NCBI GenBank assembly: GCA_017631875.1
Contig: JAGBSL010000019.1
Location: 25,489 to 89,488, forward strand
DNA length: 64,000 nt
Origin: Bacteroidales bacterium
GTDB lineage: Bacteria > Bacteroidota > Bacteroidia > Bacteroidales > UBA932
Direction: 5' to 3'
Shown: positions 41,679 through 50,650 of the stretch, piece after piece
How positions within the stretch are numbered: position 1 is the stretch's first letter
How the letters are laid out: every line of letters starts with the position of its first letter
Position numbers and translations under genes: made by a program
The notes under the pieces: model-generated
Databases searched by the model: none
The model's input: the letters and a program-made list of their open reading frames with translations, nothing else
What the model was told of the DNA's origin: nothing

Positions 41679-43916
41679 TTATTTAAGCTGGAATGAAACC
41701 ATTGCCTTGATGTCTTCTGACGAGCTTCCGAGGAGAGCCTGGAATTCGCCCGGTTCCGCTACCCACTCGTGCTTTTCAGCATCGAAGTAGCTGAGGTCCT
41801 CAGCGTCGATTTCGAATGTAACGGTCTTCTTCTCACCTGCCTTGAGGAATACCTTCTCAAAGCCCTTAAGCTCCTTTGCTGGACGGTCGATTGAAGCCTC
41901 TGGGTCAGCGATGTAGAGCTGAACCACCTCGGCACCATCAACAGAACCTGTATTTGCAACATCAACAGAAACCTTGAGCGTGCTGGCAGCTGTCATAGAT
42001 GGCTTAGCAGCCTTTGCATTGCTGTACTCGAAAGTAGTGTAGCTCAGACCATGTCCGAATGGGAACTGAACAGGGATCTCCTGAGTAGAATACCATCTGT
42101 AACCTACGTATACGCCCTCTGAGTAGTGTGTCTGCCAGAACTCGTCGCCCTCGGCCTTGATACCAGGGTACTGAGCCTCAGTCTTGATAGGGCCGTCCTC
42201 ATACTTGAACGGAACCGAGAAAGGAAGGCGACCTGAAGGGTTTACCTTACCTGTGAGCACGTCAGCAAGAGCATTACCTGTCTCTGTACCTCCGTACCAT
42301 CCCTGGACGATAGCGTCTGCGCTGTCAGCCCATGGCATTGATACAGGAGAACCTGAGATGTTTACAACAACAAGGTTCTTGGCAACCTCTGCAAGAGCAA
42401 GGATAACATCCTCCTGGTTGTATGGAAGAGTGATCTGGAGACGGTCTGTGCTCTCGTTGTCCTGGTGCGCACTCTTGTTAAGACCACCTACGAAAATCAC
42501 ATAGTCAGCGTCCTTAGCCATCTCCACAGCCTCTGCGATGAGGACTTCCGGAGAACGGTTGTCAGTGAGGTCCTGACCTGTATCCACTGCGTTGTATGAA
42601 GTTGAGGTATCACCGACATAACCGCGGGCCCAAACCACCTCGGCCTTGTCGCCGAATGCGTTCTGGATACCCTCGAGAGGGTTGACCTCGTATGCTGTCT
42701 TGAGGTTCGAGCTACCACCGCCCACTACCATCTTCTTGACTACGTTCTCACCCACGAGGAGGATCTTGCCGCCCTCAGGTACGTTGAGAGGAAGCGTGTT
42801 GTTGTCATTCTTGAGGAGGACAACACCGGCAGCTGAGATCTCACGCGCAGCCTGATAGTGCTCAGGGCATACGAAACGGCCGTAGTTAGGCTCAGGACGC
42901 ATGCTTGTGCGGAAGATGAGGCGGAGGATACGGCGTACCTTGTCGTCGAGCTCCTTTGTTGTATACTTGCCCTCGCGCAGGCCATTGAGATATGGGTCAG
43001 CCATGTGGTAGTTTCTGTAGCTGTCGCTTGCAGCACCACGAAGACCGTTTGTCCATGTTCCCATCTCGATGTCAAGACCGTTGAGGATAGCCTCTTCGCT
43101 GTCGCGGCATCCGCCCCAGTCGCTGACTACGACGCCGTCAAAGCCCCACTCGCCCTTGAGGATGTCCACCAGAAGCTTCTCGTTGTGGCAGTTGAACTGA
43201 CCGTTGTAGAGGTTATATGAACCCATGATCGACCATGCGTTTCCTTCCTGGACCGCCGCCTTGAATGCAGGGAGATAGATTTCGTAGAGGGTTCTGTCAT
43301 CTACCACAGAGTTCGACTGCGTGCGCTGGAACTCCTGGTTGTTTACAGCATAGTGCTTCACGCAGGCTGCAACGCCGTTTTCCTGCACTCCCTTTACGTA
43401 TGGAACCACCATCTGGCCTGCCAGATAAGGGTCCTCACCCATGTACTCGAAGTTACGTCCGTTGAGCGGTGTGCGGCAGATGTTGATGCCGGGACCGAGA
43501 AGGATATCCTTCTTGCGGTAGCGTGCCTCCTCACCGATGCTGCGTCCGTAAAGGAGAGACATCTCCTTGTCCCATGTCGCCGCAAGGTTGATAAGGGCAG
43601 GGAAAGCTGTACATGAGTCATTTGTCCAGCCAGCCTGGTCCCACTCGTCCCAAAGTACCTCAGGACGGATACCGTGAGGGCCGTCAGTGTGCCATACCTC
43701 AGGAATACCCAGGCGCGGAACACCGCGTGAGCTGAACTTTGACTGTGCTGTGGTCATGCCTACCTTCTCCTCGAGGGTCATGCGTGAGAGCGCATCCTCG
43801 ACACGCTCCTCAACGGGAGCATTCGGATTCAGATAGGTAGGGCCGTCGAACTTTGGCTGTGAGCAGCATGCCGCCAGAATGAGCGCCGCTGCTGAAAGGA
43901 TAATGGTTCTTTTCAT
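41679..43916 (-). CDS. Glycoside hydrolase family 3 lipoprotein
   Basis: The 745-residue product has a lipobox (ILAAC, Cys17), the GH3 N-terminal barrel with GPGINICRTPLNGRNFEYMG and the nucleophile in FDGVVVSDWGG, the second domain (GKILLVGENVVKKMVVGGGS), and a C-terminal fibronectin-III-like domain. GH3 enzymes remove terminal sugars (beta-glucoside, beta-xyloside or alpha-L-arabinoside) with retention; the specificity cannot be read. It follows a TATCTTTG promoter and is transcribed apart from the genes at 44-48 kb. It probably works in the periplasm or at the surface. Confidence 0.94.
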   Translation of the reverse strand: MKRTIILSAAALILAACCSQPKFDGPTYLNPNAPVEERVEDALSRMTLEEKVGMTTAQSKFSSRGVPRLGIPEVWHTDGPHGIRPEVLWDEWDQAGWTNDSCTAFPALINLAATWDKEMSLLYGRSIGEEARYRKKDILLGPGINICRTPLNGRNFEYMGEDPYLAGQMVVPYVKGVQENGVAACVKHYAVNNQEFQRTQSNSVVDDRTLYEIYLPAFKAAVQEGNAWSIMGSYNLYNGQFNCHNEKLLVDILKGEWGFDGVVVSDWGGCRDSEEAILNGLDIEMGTWTNGLRGAASDSYRNYHMADPYLNGLREGKYTTKELDDKVRRILRLIFRTSMRPEPNYGRFVCPEHYQAAREISAAGVVLLKNDNNTLPLNVPEGGKILLVGENVVKKMVVGGGSSNLKTAYEVNPLEGIQNAFGDKAEVVWARGYVGDTSTSYNAVDTGQDLTDNRSPEVLIAEAVEMAKDADYVIFVGGLNKSAHQDNESTDRLQITLPYNQEDVILALAEVAKNLVVVNISGSPVSMPWADSADAIVQGWYGGTETGNALADVLTGKVNPSGRLPFSVPFKYEDGPIKTEAQYPGIKAEGDEFWQTHYSEGVYVGYRWYSTQEIPVQFPFGHGLSYTTFEYSNAKAAKPSMTAASTLKVSVDVANTGSVDGAEVVQLYIADPEASIDRPAKELKGFEKVFLKAGEKKTVTFEIDAEDLSYFDAEKHEWVAEPGEFQALLGSSSEDIKAMVSFQLK

Positions 43917-43948
43917 ATCGGATGTTATTGATTATTCGGTCAGTCTCG

Positions 43949-43956
43949 CAAAGATA
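43949..43956 (-). promoter_or_regulatory. Promoter of the GH3 gene
   Basis: TATCTTTG followed by CG on the minus strand, about 32 bases before the ATG. No clear -33 box. Confidence 0.55.
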
Positions 43957-44044
43957 GTCAAAAAGATTTACACTTTTACCTAATAGTACATTAAAGACAT
44001 GGCCGCTTGTAAACAACTATCTATCAAGTACTTATAAAACAGAC

Positions 44045-44082
44045 TGCCGTTAACCCCTAGTTTAAAGCATGGGTTAACGGCA
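44045..44082 (-). terminator. Terminator after the mutarotase-like gene
   Basis: TGCCGTTAACCC / GGGTTAACGGCA (12 bp each, 44045-44056 and 44071-44082), followed on the minus strand by GTCTGTTTTATAAG. Confidence 0.75.
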
Positions 44083-44132
44083 CTACTATTTATAACTATT
44101 TAGTAATCAATAGAATACAAAATAAGGTGCAG

Positions 44133-45020
44133 TTAATCTAATTTATATTCTATGTCAAAGATAAAGATTTCACCTATAGCGAGACAGAAGTCGATGTAAG
44201 GTTCTATGCAGGCGATGCGGTGGTTGGACCAGAACACTGATTTTGTCATCGGGACCGCACAACGGGCTTGGACGCCACGTCCGGTGCAGAGATCACGAAG
44301 ATCAAAAGCATTTGGACTGCCCGTCAGACCGCATCCGGCGGCGTGCAGATTGCCTGTAAACACTGACTCCCCTTTCTGAAGAGTTCTTGTGAAACGGATT
44401 CCTGACTCTGTAAATCCCACTTCGGAATACTCCGCACGCCAATCGCCCTCAGGCTTGAACGGAAAGTCAAGCTGACGGTCCGATCCGATCTCCAGGAGGC
44501 CAAGAGTGAAGAAATTATGATTATACACATTACCTTCCAGAGGCTTCCTGCCTGTATTCTTCAGACTATGTCTTATAACGAAAGTGTTCTCTACGGTAAT
44601 GACGATTTCCTTGATGTATTCGTATGCATACCCGCTCTCATGACTAATGAAATGACCGAACACGGCGGAGTTTTCAGTTACGCAGAGTGTCCTGCGGCCC
44701 GGATCCAGAATCTCATGAAGCTTGAATCTGTCATACTCCCCCTCCATCTTCTCCAGTACTCCGACTCCGATCTTCAGAAAGGCACCTCCGGGAGCCACAT
44801 CCGAAAGGCCGATCGGACTGAACTCCTCAGCAGGACCGCAGACTGCATCATGCATGGTGGGAGAGTAGTTTTCAAACCACTCCTCTGCATAGTTGCAGCC
44901 TTTGTATTCTATGCTCGCGAACACACCGGCCCAGTCAAAACGGGTACCACGATAATAACCCTTCTCGCCATCGGGCTCATGAAGGGTTATCTTTAGTGTA
45001 TTGTTAGAAATTGAAAACAT
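44133..45020 (-). CDS. Galactose-mutarotase-like fold protein
   Basis: The 295-residue protein has no signal peptide when started at 45020 (MFSISNNTLKITLHEPDG). The sequence GYYRGTRFDWAGVFASIEYK, then a long beta-rich body with NVYNHNFFTLGLLEIG and GDWRAEYSEVGF, fits the aldose-1-epimerase superfamily as found in carbohydrate loci. No clear catalytic His/Glu pair can be assigned by eye. I chose 45020 because the upstream ATG at 45053 adds a non-conserved hydrophobic tail. It ends the DUF4855-GH127 series. Confidence 0.68.
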   Translation of the reverse strand: MFSISNNTLKITLHEPDGEKGYYRGTRFDWAGVFASIEYKGCNYAEEWFENYSPTMHDAVCGPAEEFSPIGLSDVAPGGAFLKIGVGVLEKMEGEYDRFKLHEILDPGRRTLCVTENSAVFGHFISHESGYAYEYIKEIVITVENTFVIRHSLKNTGRKPLEGNVYNHNFFTLGLLEIGSDRQLDFPFKPEGDWRAEYSEVGFTESGIRFTRTLQKGESVFTGNLHAAGCGLTGSPNAFDLRDLCTGRGVQARCAVPMTKSVFWSNHRIACIEPYIDFCLAIGEIFIFDIEYKLD

Positions 45021-45136
45021 TGTCGTGGCAGATAATAGATTAACTATCAACAATTTAACGATTGATTATCCTCATTTTTAACAGGATAACCATCATGTAA
45101 TTCATTAACTGCAAGGGACTTACGTGCCACGCCCAT

Positions 45137-47152
45137 TTACAGTCGAGTTGGGAATTCCGCTATACGGAGGGTAGTGCAGCCATATGGGATGAGTTCTATC
45201 CATACTTCCTCGCCTGTGTCGTCGCCGTCTTCGCGGTAATATGCGATCGGACCTGTGGAGCCGTTATACTCCTTCCATGGCTTGATGACCACAGCCTTCG
45301 CCCTGATGACCACAGGAGCGTTTTCAAGGTTCCATGGATACAGGCCTGCATCGGAGCGGACCTCGACCTTGAAGTTCTCTAGCATAAGCTCCGGAGTCAT
45401 GTCCTTGAGACGGAATCCGTAGTTCCAAGGAGTGTCAGACACGCATGTATAGTAGTATGGGCCATATTTGCCCTCGTATGATGGCTCGAATTCATGCTTC
45501 TCCCACTTCTCCTCCATCCTGAGGGCATATACGAGCGGACCACGCTCTACGACAGTCGCACCGTCATACCAGTGACTGATGCGCACTTCCATAGGGAAGG
45601 TAAGCGTTACCATATCACCATCTTTCCATTCACGGGAAATGCGGACAGTCTCCCCTGCCTTCGAAACACAGTTGACATTGACACCGTTCACCTTCACCTC
45701 AGCCTCCGGACACCACTTCGGCACACGGAAATAAAGCGGGAATTCCGCCTTCTTTACTTTGCGCGCAGTAAAGTCTACAGTCACCTTAACAGTCTCATCG
45801 AAAGGATAGAAAGTCTCCTGCTTAAGCGACACCTCAACCCCGCCAGCAACCTTAGCAGTGACAGTCGAGGGCGCATATACAAATGCCGCAAGACCGCCGT
45901 CCGCGCTGGCATACCAGAGATTCTGGGCGAACTTCGGCCAGCCCTGATGCATGTTGCAAGTGCAGCATGGGTAGCCGTTCAGGACACCGAAAAGGTTATC
46001 GTTATCCTCATGCTGAGTCACGAAGTTTCTCCACTCGCGCGAGCATGCGATCTGGTTGGTCTGCTGGTAGTACTGGCGTCCGTCATAGGCATCAGTAGAC
46101 TGGGTAGGAAGCGCATTATATGCCACCCTTTCAAGGTGGTCGGCCCACTGAAGGTTACCGGTCGCCTGAAGCATTTCTTCCAAAGAGTACATCATCTCCA
46201 CAGCGGTGCAAAGCTCTGATCCGCGGGTAGGGTCACCGAAATGAACCTGCTCGTCTCCTGCCCAAAGTCCGGTAGGAAGTCCGAAGGTCTGGCGCATGAT
46301 CTTGAGGGCATTATCCGGCGCATTCAGATCCTTCGGATCCTGTGACCTCTGCCACCAGATTATCGGTTCCTTGAAGCCGTGGGCAAGGTTCACGGTATGC
46401 ATAGAGTTCTGCGTGCGGAGCTCGTTGGTCTCGCCCCAGAACATGGCAGTCCAAGGGGTTGTCTGACTGTGGATAAGGTCGCCGAGTTCAAGGAGGAACT
46501 CGTCACCCGTGATATTGTACAGCCAATAGACGATGTCGAGATTGTCACCTCCCCTCCACTCGCCCCAGAAAGTCCAGTGGTCGAGCGGTTTCTCGGGAAG
46601 GTTCGCGAGCTGATATTTGAAGTATCCTGTAAGCACGTCAATGACACGCTGGTCGCCTGTCGCCATGTAATACTGCTTGAGGATCTTAAGAGCGACCATC
46701 TTCGGCCACCAGTCCTCTGCCTTGCCTCTCTGGAAACCTTCAATATATTTGCGGGATATCCTGTTTCCGAAGTAACCGTCCTCATATACCATTGTCAGCA
46801 TGGACTCTGTCCATACCTTTGACTTGGCGATAAGTTCCTCGTCACCAAGAAGGTATGCCAGAGGTACAAGACCATCCAGCCAGTACGGTCCGCGCTCCCA
46901 CGTATCGCCTTCTCCGCCGATCCATGCGTTGTCAGGACCCACTACCTCACGATACACCTCATCAAGGTGCCCGGTGAAACCTTCCGCCTGACGCACGAGC
47001 TGGTCATGCAGCCAGCCTTCAGGGCGTATAGCGCCGATAGGCAGTTCTGCAAAATCAGTTGCAGCCAGAGGGGCACGGTTGAAGATGTAGTCCTGAGCGG
47101 CGGCCGACAGGGCCGTCACCATGGTGATCAATAGAATGGCTAATCGTTTCAT
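45137..47152 (-). CDS. GH127-type beta-L-arabinofuranosidase-like protein (DUF1680)
   Basis: The 671-residue product has a signal peptide (about 1-20) and the DUF1680/GH127 layout: an alpha/alpha barrel with VYREVVGPDNAWIGGEGDTW, the conserved Glu region (CTAVEMMYSLEEMLQATG), and the Cys cluster in GYPCCTCNMHQGWPKF. GH127 enzymes use a Zn-bound Cys as nucleophile to cleave beta-L-arabinofuranosides. C-terminal beta domains follow. Related families (GH146 and others) share this pattern, so the linkage may differ. It lies in the polysaccharide locus and would act in the periplasm. A palindromic repeat element occurs in its 5' region. Confidence 0.87.
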   Translation of the reverse strand: MKRLAILLITMVTALSAAAQDYIFNRAPLAATDFAELPIGAIRPEGWLHDQLVRQAEGFTGHLDEVYREVVGPDNAWIGGEGDTWERGPYWLDGLVPLAYLLGDEELIAKSKVWTESMLTMVYEDGYFGNRISRKYIEGFQRGKAEDWWPKMVALKILKQYYMATGDQRVIDVLTGYFKYQLANLPEKPLDHWTFWGEWRGGDNLDIVYWLYNITGDEFLLELGDLIHSQTTPWTAMFWGETNELRTQNSMHTVNLAHGFKEPIIWWQRSQDPKDLNAPDNALKIMRQTFGLPTGLWAGDEQVHFGDPTRGSELCTAVEMMYSLEEMLQATGNLQWADHLERVAYNALPTQSTDAYDGRQYYQQTNQIACSREWRNFVTQHEDNDNLFGVLNGYPCCTCNMHQGWPKFAQNLWYASADGGLAAFVYAPSTVTAKVAGGVEVSLKQETFYPFDETVKVTVDFTARKVKKAEFPLYFRVPKWCPEAEVKVNGVNVNCVSKAGETVRISREWKDGDMVTLTFPMEVRISHWYDGATVVERGPLVYALRMEEKWEKHEFEPSYEGKYGPYYYTCVSDTPWNYGFRLKDMTPELMLENFKVEVRSDAGLYPWNLENAPVVIRAKAVVIKPWKEYNGSTGPIAYYREDGDDTGEEVWIELIPYGCTTLRIAEFPTRL

Positions 47153-47163
47153 ATTCATTTATC

Positions 47164-47264
47164 GGATTGCCACGGCTTCTGCGAAGCCTCGCAATGACGT
47201 GTTGAGGTTACACTTTTGACTGGTTACACACGTCATTGCGAGGAGCGAAGCGACGTGGCAATCC
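47164..47264. repeat. Long palindromic intergenic repeat element
   Basis: Two arms of about 37-39 bases, 47164-47202 and 47226-47264, are near-perfect reverse complements (GGATTGCCACG ... CGTGGCAATCC), separated by 23 bases. The right arm contains GCGAGGAGCGAAGCGACG. A variant of the same sequence lies inside the MFS gene at 60706-60741. It fills the gap between GH127 and the DUF4855 gene. Confidence 0.88.
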
Positions 47265-47266
47265 CC

Positions 47267-48451
47267 TTACTTCAAAGGGTTATCGATGACAAATTTACAA
47301 AGTTTATGATACATTTCCTTGTCAAGCGGGTCTTCTGACACCGCGAGTTCATAGAGACCGTTGGTGCCGGCATAGAGCACAAAAGGAATCTCGCCATAAA
47401 GACCGCGGGAACGGGCATTGTCAAGGTATTCCTGGAAACGTGCCTTGTTGCGGGCGGCGTAAGGATTCGGCTGACCGTTCTTCAGGTTCGAAAGGATCGA
47501 AGAGGTGAGAGGTTCACCGTGGGTTCCCTCAAACTCAAGTTCCATGCCGAGTCCATAGTCCCTGATCTTCTTCTCGATCTGGTTCCACGACCACTTTGCA
47601 TCGGTCCAATAGTAGTTCGGCTGCATTACGACAAGGTCGAATCCGAAATCCTTGCTGTTCTCGATGCCGGGAGCCATTGCATACGGCACCCAGTAGAAGC
47701 CTTCGTTAAGAGAATGGCAATATTCCGCAACAGCCTTGATGGTGATGTCATGCTGCTTGTACTCGTAGCGGAAGCTGCCCGGAACGGAGAGTTCCTCTGA
47801 AAGCACATAGAAGCCTATCAGTTCCACATTCTCGTATTTTGCCTCCGCGAACCTTGCACGCACCTGATCCACAAGCCACAGATAGGCCTTGATGCGGTCC
47901 TCAGGCTTGGCGAAATCAAGAGTCACTCCGTCAAGTTCGCCCCAATACACGGTATTCCTGTTCTCCCCCTTCATAGCCTTTGTATAATGCTCGAAGTAGA
48001 CAGGATCAGGAAGAGAGAAGATTATTCCGCGCTTGGTCGAAGGTTTTCCGATGCGTGAAGCCACATCGGCCACGCACTTATCCATAGCGGCAAAGCCGTT
48101 CTCCGCATCGAACCAATAGTCGAGCTGCCTTTCCCAATGCTCCTTGCGGGAAGAATAGCGGCCGTCATTGGCGATGGAATACGTAACCTTGAAGTCATCA
48201 TCCCAAAGCTCCATCACGATCACATTGTCAAAGAGCCAGTGTTCCTGACCATTCTCGTCCGTATATGCGAGAGTCTTCTCGAAACGCTCCGGAGTCCACA
48301 GATATGGATTGCGGGCACTATGGCCGCCATAGCAGATGGCTGCGTCAGCTATCTGACACACCTCATCCTTCTCCCATTTGTACAGATTCTTCTGAGCGCC
48401 GCATCCGCATACCATCAGCACGGCAGAAAATATGATCAATATTCTTTTCAT
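47267..48451 (-). CDS. DUF4855 lipoprotein
   Basis: The 394-residue product begins MKRILIIFSAVLMVCGC with a lipobox (Cys15 or 17), then YKWEKDEVCQIADAAICYGG. The DUF4855 family is seen in Bacteroidetes polysaccharide loci; the fold resembles a glycosidase barrel (GELDGVTLDFAKPEDRIKAY; GFYVLSEELSVPGSF; DLVVMQPNYYW; LEFEGTHGEPL), but no activity has been assigned. The longer start at 48478 would spoil the signal peptide and cross the -7 box. It heads a three-gene unit with GH127 and the mutarotase-like protein. Confidence 0.85.
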   Translation of the reverse strand: MKRILIIFSAVLMVCGCGAQKNLYKWEKDEVCQIADAAICYGGHSARNPYLWTPERFEKTLAYTDENGQEHWLFDNVIVMELWDDDFKVTYSIANDGRYSSRKEHWERQLDYWFDAENGFAAMDKCVADVASRIGKPSTKRGIIFSLPDPVYFEHYTKAMKGENRNTVYWGELDGVTLDFAKPEDRIKAYLWLVDQVRARFAEAKYENVELIGFYVLSEELSVPGSFRYEYKQHDITIKAVAEYCHSLNEGFYWVPYAMAPGIENSKDFGFDLVVMQPNYYWTDAKWSWNQIEKKIRDYGLGMELEFEGTHGEPLTSSILSNLKNGQPNPYAARNKARFQEYLDNARSRGLYGEIPFVLYAGTNGLYELAVSEDPLDKEMYHKLCKFVIDNPLK

Positions 48452-48475
48452 AATCATTAACTTATACCATCGTAT

Positions 48476-48483
48476 CAAAAATA
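48476..48483 (-). promoter_or_regulatory. Promoter of the DUF4855-GH127 unit
   Basis: TATTTTTG on the minus strand, 25 bases before the ATG at 48451. The -33 region is unclear. Confidence 0.45.
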
Positions 48484-48538
48484 ACAGAAAATTTGTAACG
48501 ATGGTGTCAAAAAAGGGCTGAATTGCCTATTTTTCAAA

Positions 48539-48578
48539 ACCACCGTGACAAAATATGGGGAAATAATGTCACGGTGGT
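48539..48578 (-). terminator. Terminator after the DUF1735 gene
   Basis: ACCACCGTGACA / TGTCACGGTGGT, 12 bp, followed on the minus strand by TTTTGAAAAAT. Marks the end of the susC operon. Confidence 0.85.
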
Positions 48579-48605
48579 CTATTTTAGAATATCCAGTCTG
48601 GCAAA

Positions 48606-50639
48606 TTATTCTGCTACGAAGCCAGCGTTGAGCTTGAATACAGAGATTCCAACATTCTGGATCATTACTGCCATATATGTAGTTCCGTCCACCTCACGTA
48701 CCACGCAGTCACCTGTAGAGTGAGTTGCAGGGCATGGAGAAACTACAGTCGCGTCCATACCGTCCTGAACAGGGGCCTCGAAGACTACCTTGTGGCTCTG
48801 GAGAGCACTAAGGAATCCGTCAGGAGTACCTGCAAGGTCAGCGATGACCTTGACGCTACCCTGAGCCTGGCTTGCCTCAAGACCCACATAAGCGATGTAC
48901 TTGAGACCTGTCTTGGCGTCAGTGAAGAAGTTGTAACCGTGAGTCAACGGCATTCCAAGATCTGCTGTCGAAGCGAATATGTTTCCTTCTACCTGACCAA
49001 GGAAGTGAGCGCTTGCAGTTGAGGACACAAGGAATCCAGCTGGAATATCATAACCTGCCTTAGGAGTACCAGGGTAAACATAAGCCGATCCGATGCAGCC
49101 TGCAGCGTCAAGCACTGATGCATTGTAATCGAAACGTCCGCGAGCGTAAGCAAGTCCGTCAGCGCCAGGCCACTCACCTATACGTCCGTCTATCATAGCG
49201 TAGCGCACGATGTTTCCGGTGTTGAAGTCCTTGAGGTAAATCTCACCGTTGTTCCAGCTTCCAAGCACGATGTACTTGTCACCGAGACGACGGCCAGAGT
49301 CCTCGACCATGCTGAGAACAGGAGCGTTGTCGATGCCGTTGAGCCATACATAGAAGTGGAGGTGAGATCCGTCACCTACTGACAGACAGCAGGCTGAAAG
49401 GATATCCTTGCCACCGTTGACTGCAGGATCAGTGTTAGGGATCATTCTCACGCATGAGAGAGTATGAGTACCGCCAGCGATACCGCTCACGTTCACATCC
49501 TTCACCTGAGCAGGATCCAGGATGCTTACAGCCTTGAGGACAGCGTCTCCGCCGGCCGACTGAGGCACATAGACATACTGGTCGTCCATTGTGATGTTTC
49601 GTGCATCAGAAATGCCGAATGTTGCCTGCCATGGGTTTGTAGATGAAGTTGCATAAATACCCCACTGGCGGGTGAAGAGCTGTGGCGGGATAGGCTCGAG
49701 TCCCTTCACGACGATGTATGTAAGACCGTTGTTGATCTTCACGCCGTCAACCGACATGCTTGAGATCTTCACTGGAACCACATAACCGTCCCAATCTCTC
49801 TTGACAAGCTTCTTTGTCACGGTCTCACCCTTGATCTCGACCTCCATTTCCTCAGCGATAGCATCGGTGTTGATGGTCACAGGATAAAGCACATAACCCT
49901 CGCCTGCCTTGATTACAGGATCTGCACCGAATGATACGAGTCCCTCAGGTGCAATAGTATAGTTTGTTCCGTTTGCCTGGTTGTATGCAGCCACGAGCTC
50001 CTCGTCTACCTCGAAGTCGATGGTAAGGTCGATGCCCGGAATGGCCTTGTCGATACGTACTGTGATGTCCATGGTCTCAGCCATCGGCTCTGACTCCCAC
50101 TCGTATGTGCGGCTGAGGAGTGTCTGCTCGGCAGTCACCGTAGAAGTCACGAGGTTGAGGATGAACACCTCTCTACCTTCGTTAACCTCAAGACCCTCAG
50201 AGCGAAGAGCTACAGGGATGCAGTACTGGTTTGCAGGCTCCTGCTCCATGAATGCAGCCACCTTTGCGATATCCCATGATACGGTAACCGGCTTGGTTAC
50301 GTCATCCTTGCCGAAAGCGATGCTCTGCTCGCTGAATGAATAGAGATCCATATCGGCAGGAAGCGGAATGTATTCCACTCCGTTTGCCTTATTGAAGTTG
50401 TTAAGGTCGAAGTTGGATGTGGTGATGTTCACTACACCCTCGTTGAGTCCCTTTCCGCTCTTGATGATGTCGATCTCATGAGAACCGCCATAAAGAGGGA
50501 GGGTCAGGACGTTCTCGCCGGCCTTGTTGTTGAAGCCGAACGAGTCGTCTGGCAGAAAATTATTTCTGTCATCTGCACATGAAGCCACGGCTGTAATCAT
50601 CAGTGCAGAAAGCAAGATATTCTTGAAAATCTTCTTCAT
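48606..50639 (-). CDS. DUF1735-containing surface lipoprotein (SusE/F-position protein)
   Basis: The 677-residue product has a lipobox (VASC, Cys20), then two DUF1735-type (BT_3987-like) domains (about 35-165 and 165-310; TLPLYGGSHEIDI; IDKAIPGIDLTIDFEVDEEL; NQANGTNYTIAPEGLVSFG), and a C-terminal beta-rich half. It follows susD by 11 bases, the usual place of the accessory surface glycan-binding proteins. It probably binds the target glycan at the cell surface. The first Met (50645) and third (50639) are both possible; I chose 50639 for a compact signal peptide. Confidence 0.85.
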   Translation of the reverse strand: MKKIFKNILLSALMITAVASCADDRNNFLPDDSFGFNNKAGENVLTLPLYGGSHEIDIIKSGKGLNEGVVNITTSNFDLNNFNKANGVEYIPLPADMDLYSFSEQSIAFGKDDVTKPVTVSWDIAKVAAFMEQEPANQYCIPVALRSEGLEVNEGREVFILNLVTSTVTAEQTLLSRTYEWESEPMAETMDITVRIDKAIPGIDLTIDFEVDEELVAAYNQANGTNYTIAPEGLVSFGADPVIKAGEGYVLYPVTINTDAIAEEMEVEIKGETVTKKLVKRDWDGYVVPVKISSMSVDGVKINNGLTYIVVKGLEPIPPQLFTRQWGIYATSSTNPWQATFGISDARNITMDDQYVYVPQSAGGDAVLKAVSILDPAQVKDVNVSGIAGGTHTLSCVRMIPNTDPAVNGGKDILSACCLSVGDGSHLHFYVWLNGIDNAPVLSMVEDSGRRLGDKYIVLGSWNNGEIYLKDFNTGNIVRYAMIDGRIGEWPGADGLAYARGRFDYNASVLDAAGCIGSAYVYPGTPKAGYDIPAGFLVSSTASAHFLGQVEGNIFASTADLGMPLTHGYNFFTDAKTGLKYIAYVGLEASQAQGSVKVIADLAGTPDGFLSALQSHKVVFEAPVQDGMDATVVSPCPATHSTGDCVVREVDGTTYMAVMIQNVGISVFKLNAGFVAE

Positions 50640-50650
50640 ATTCATTCAGA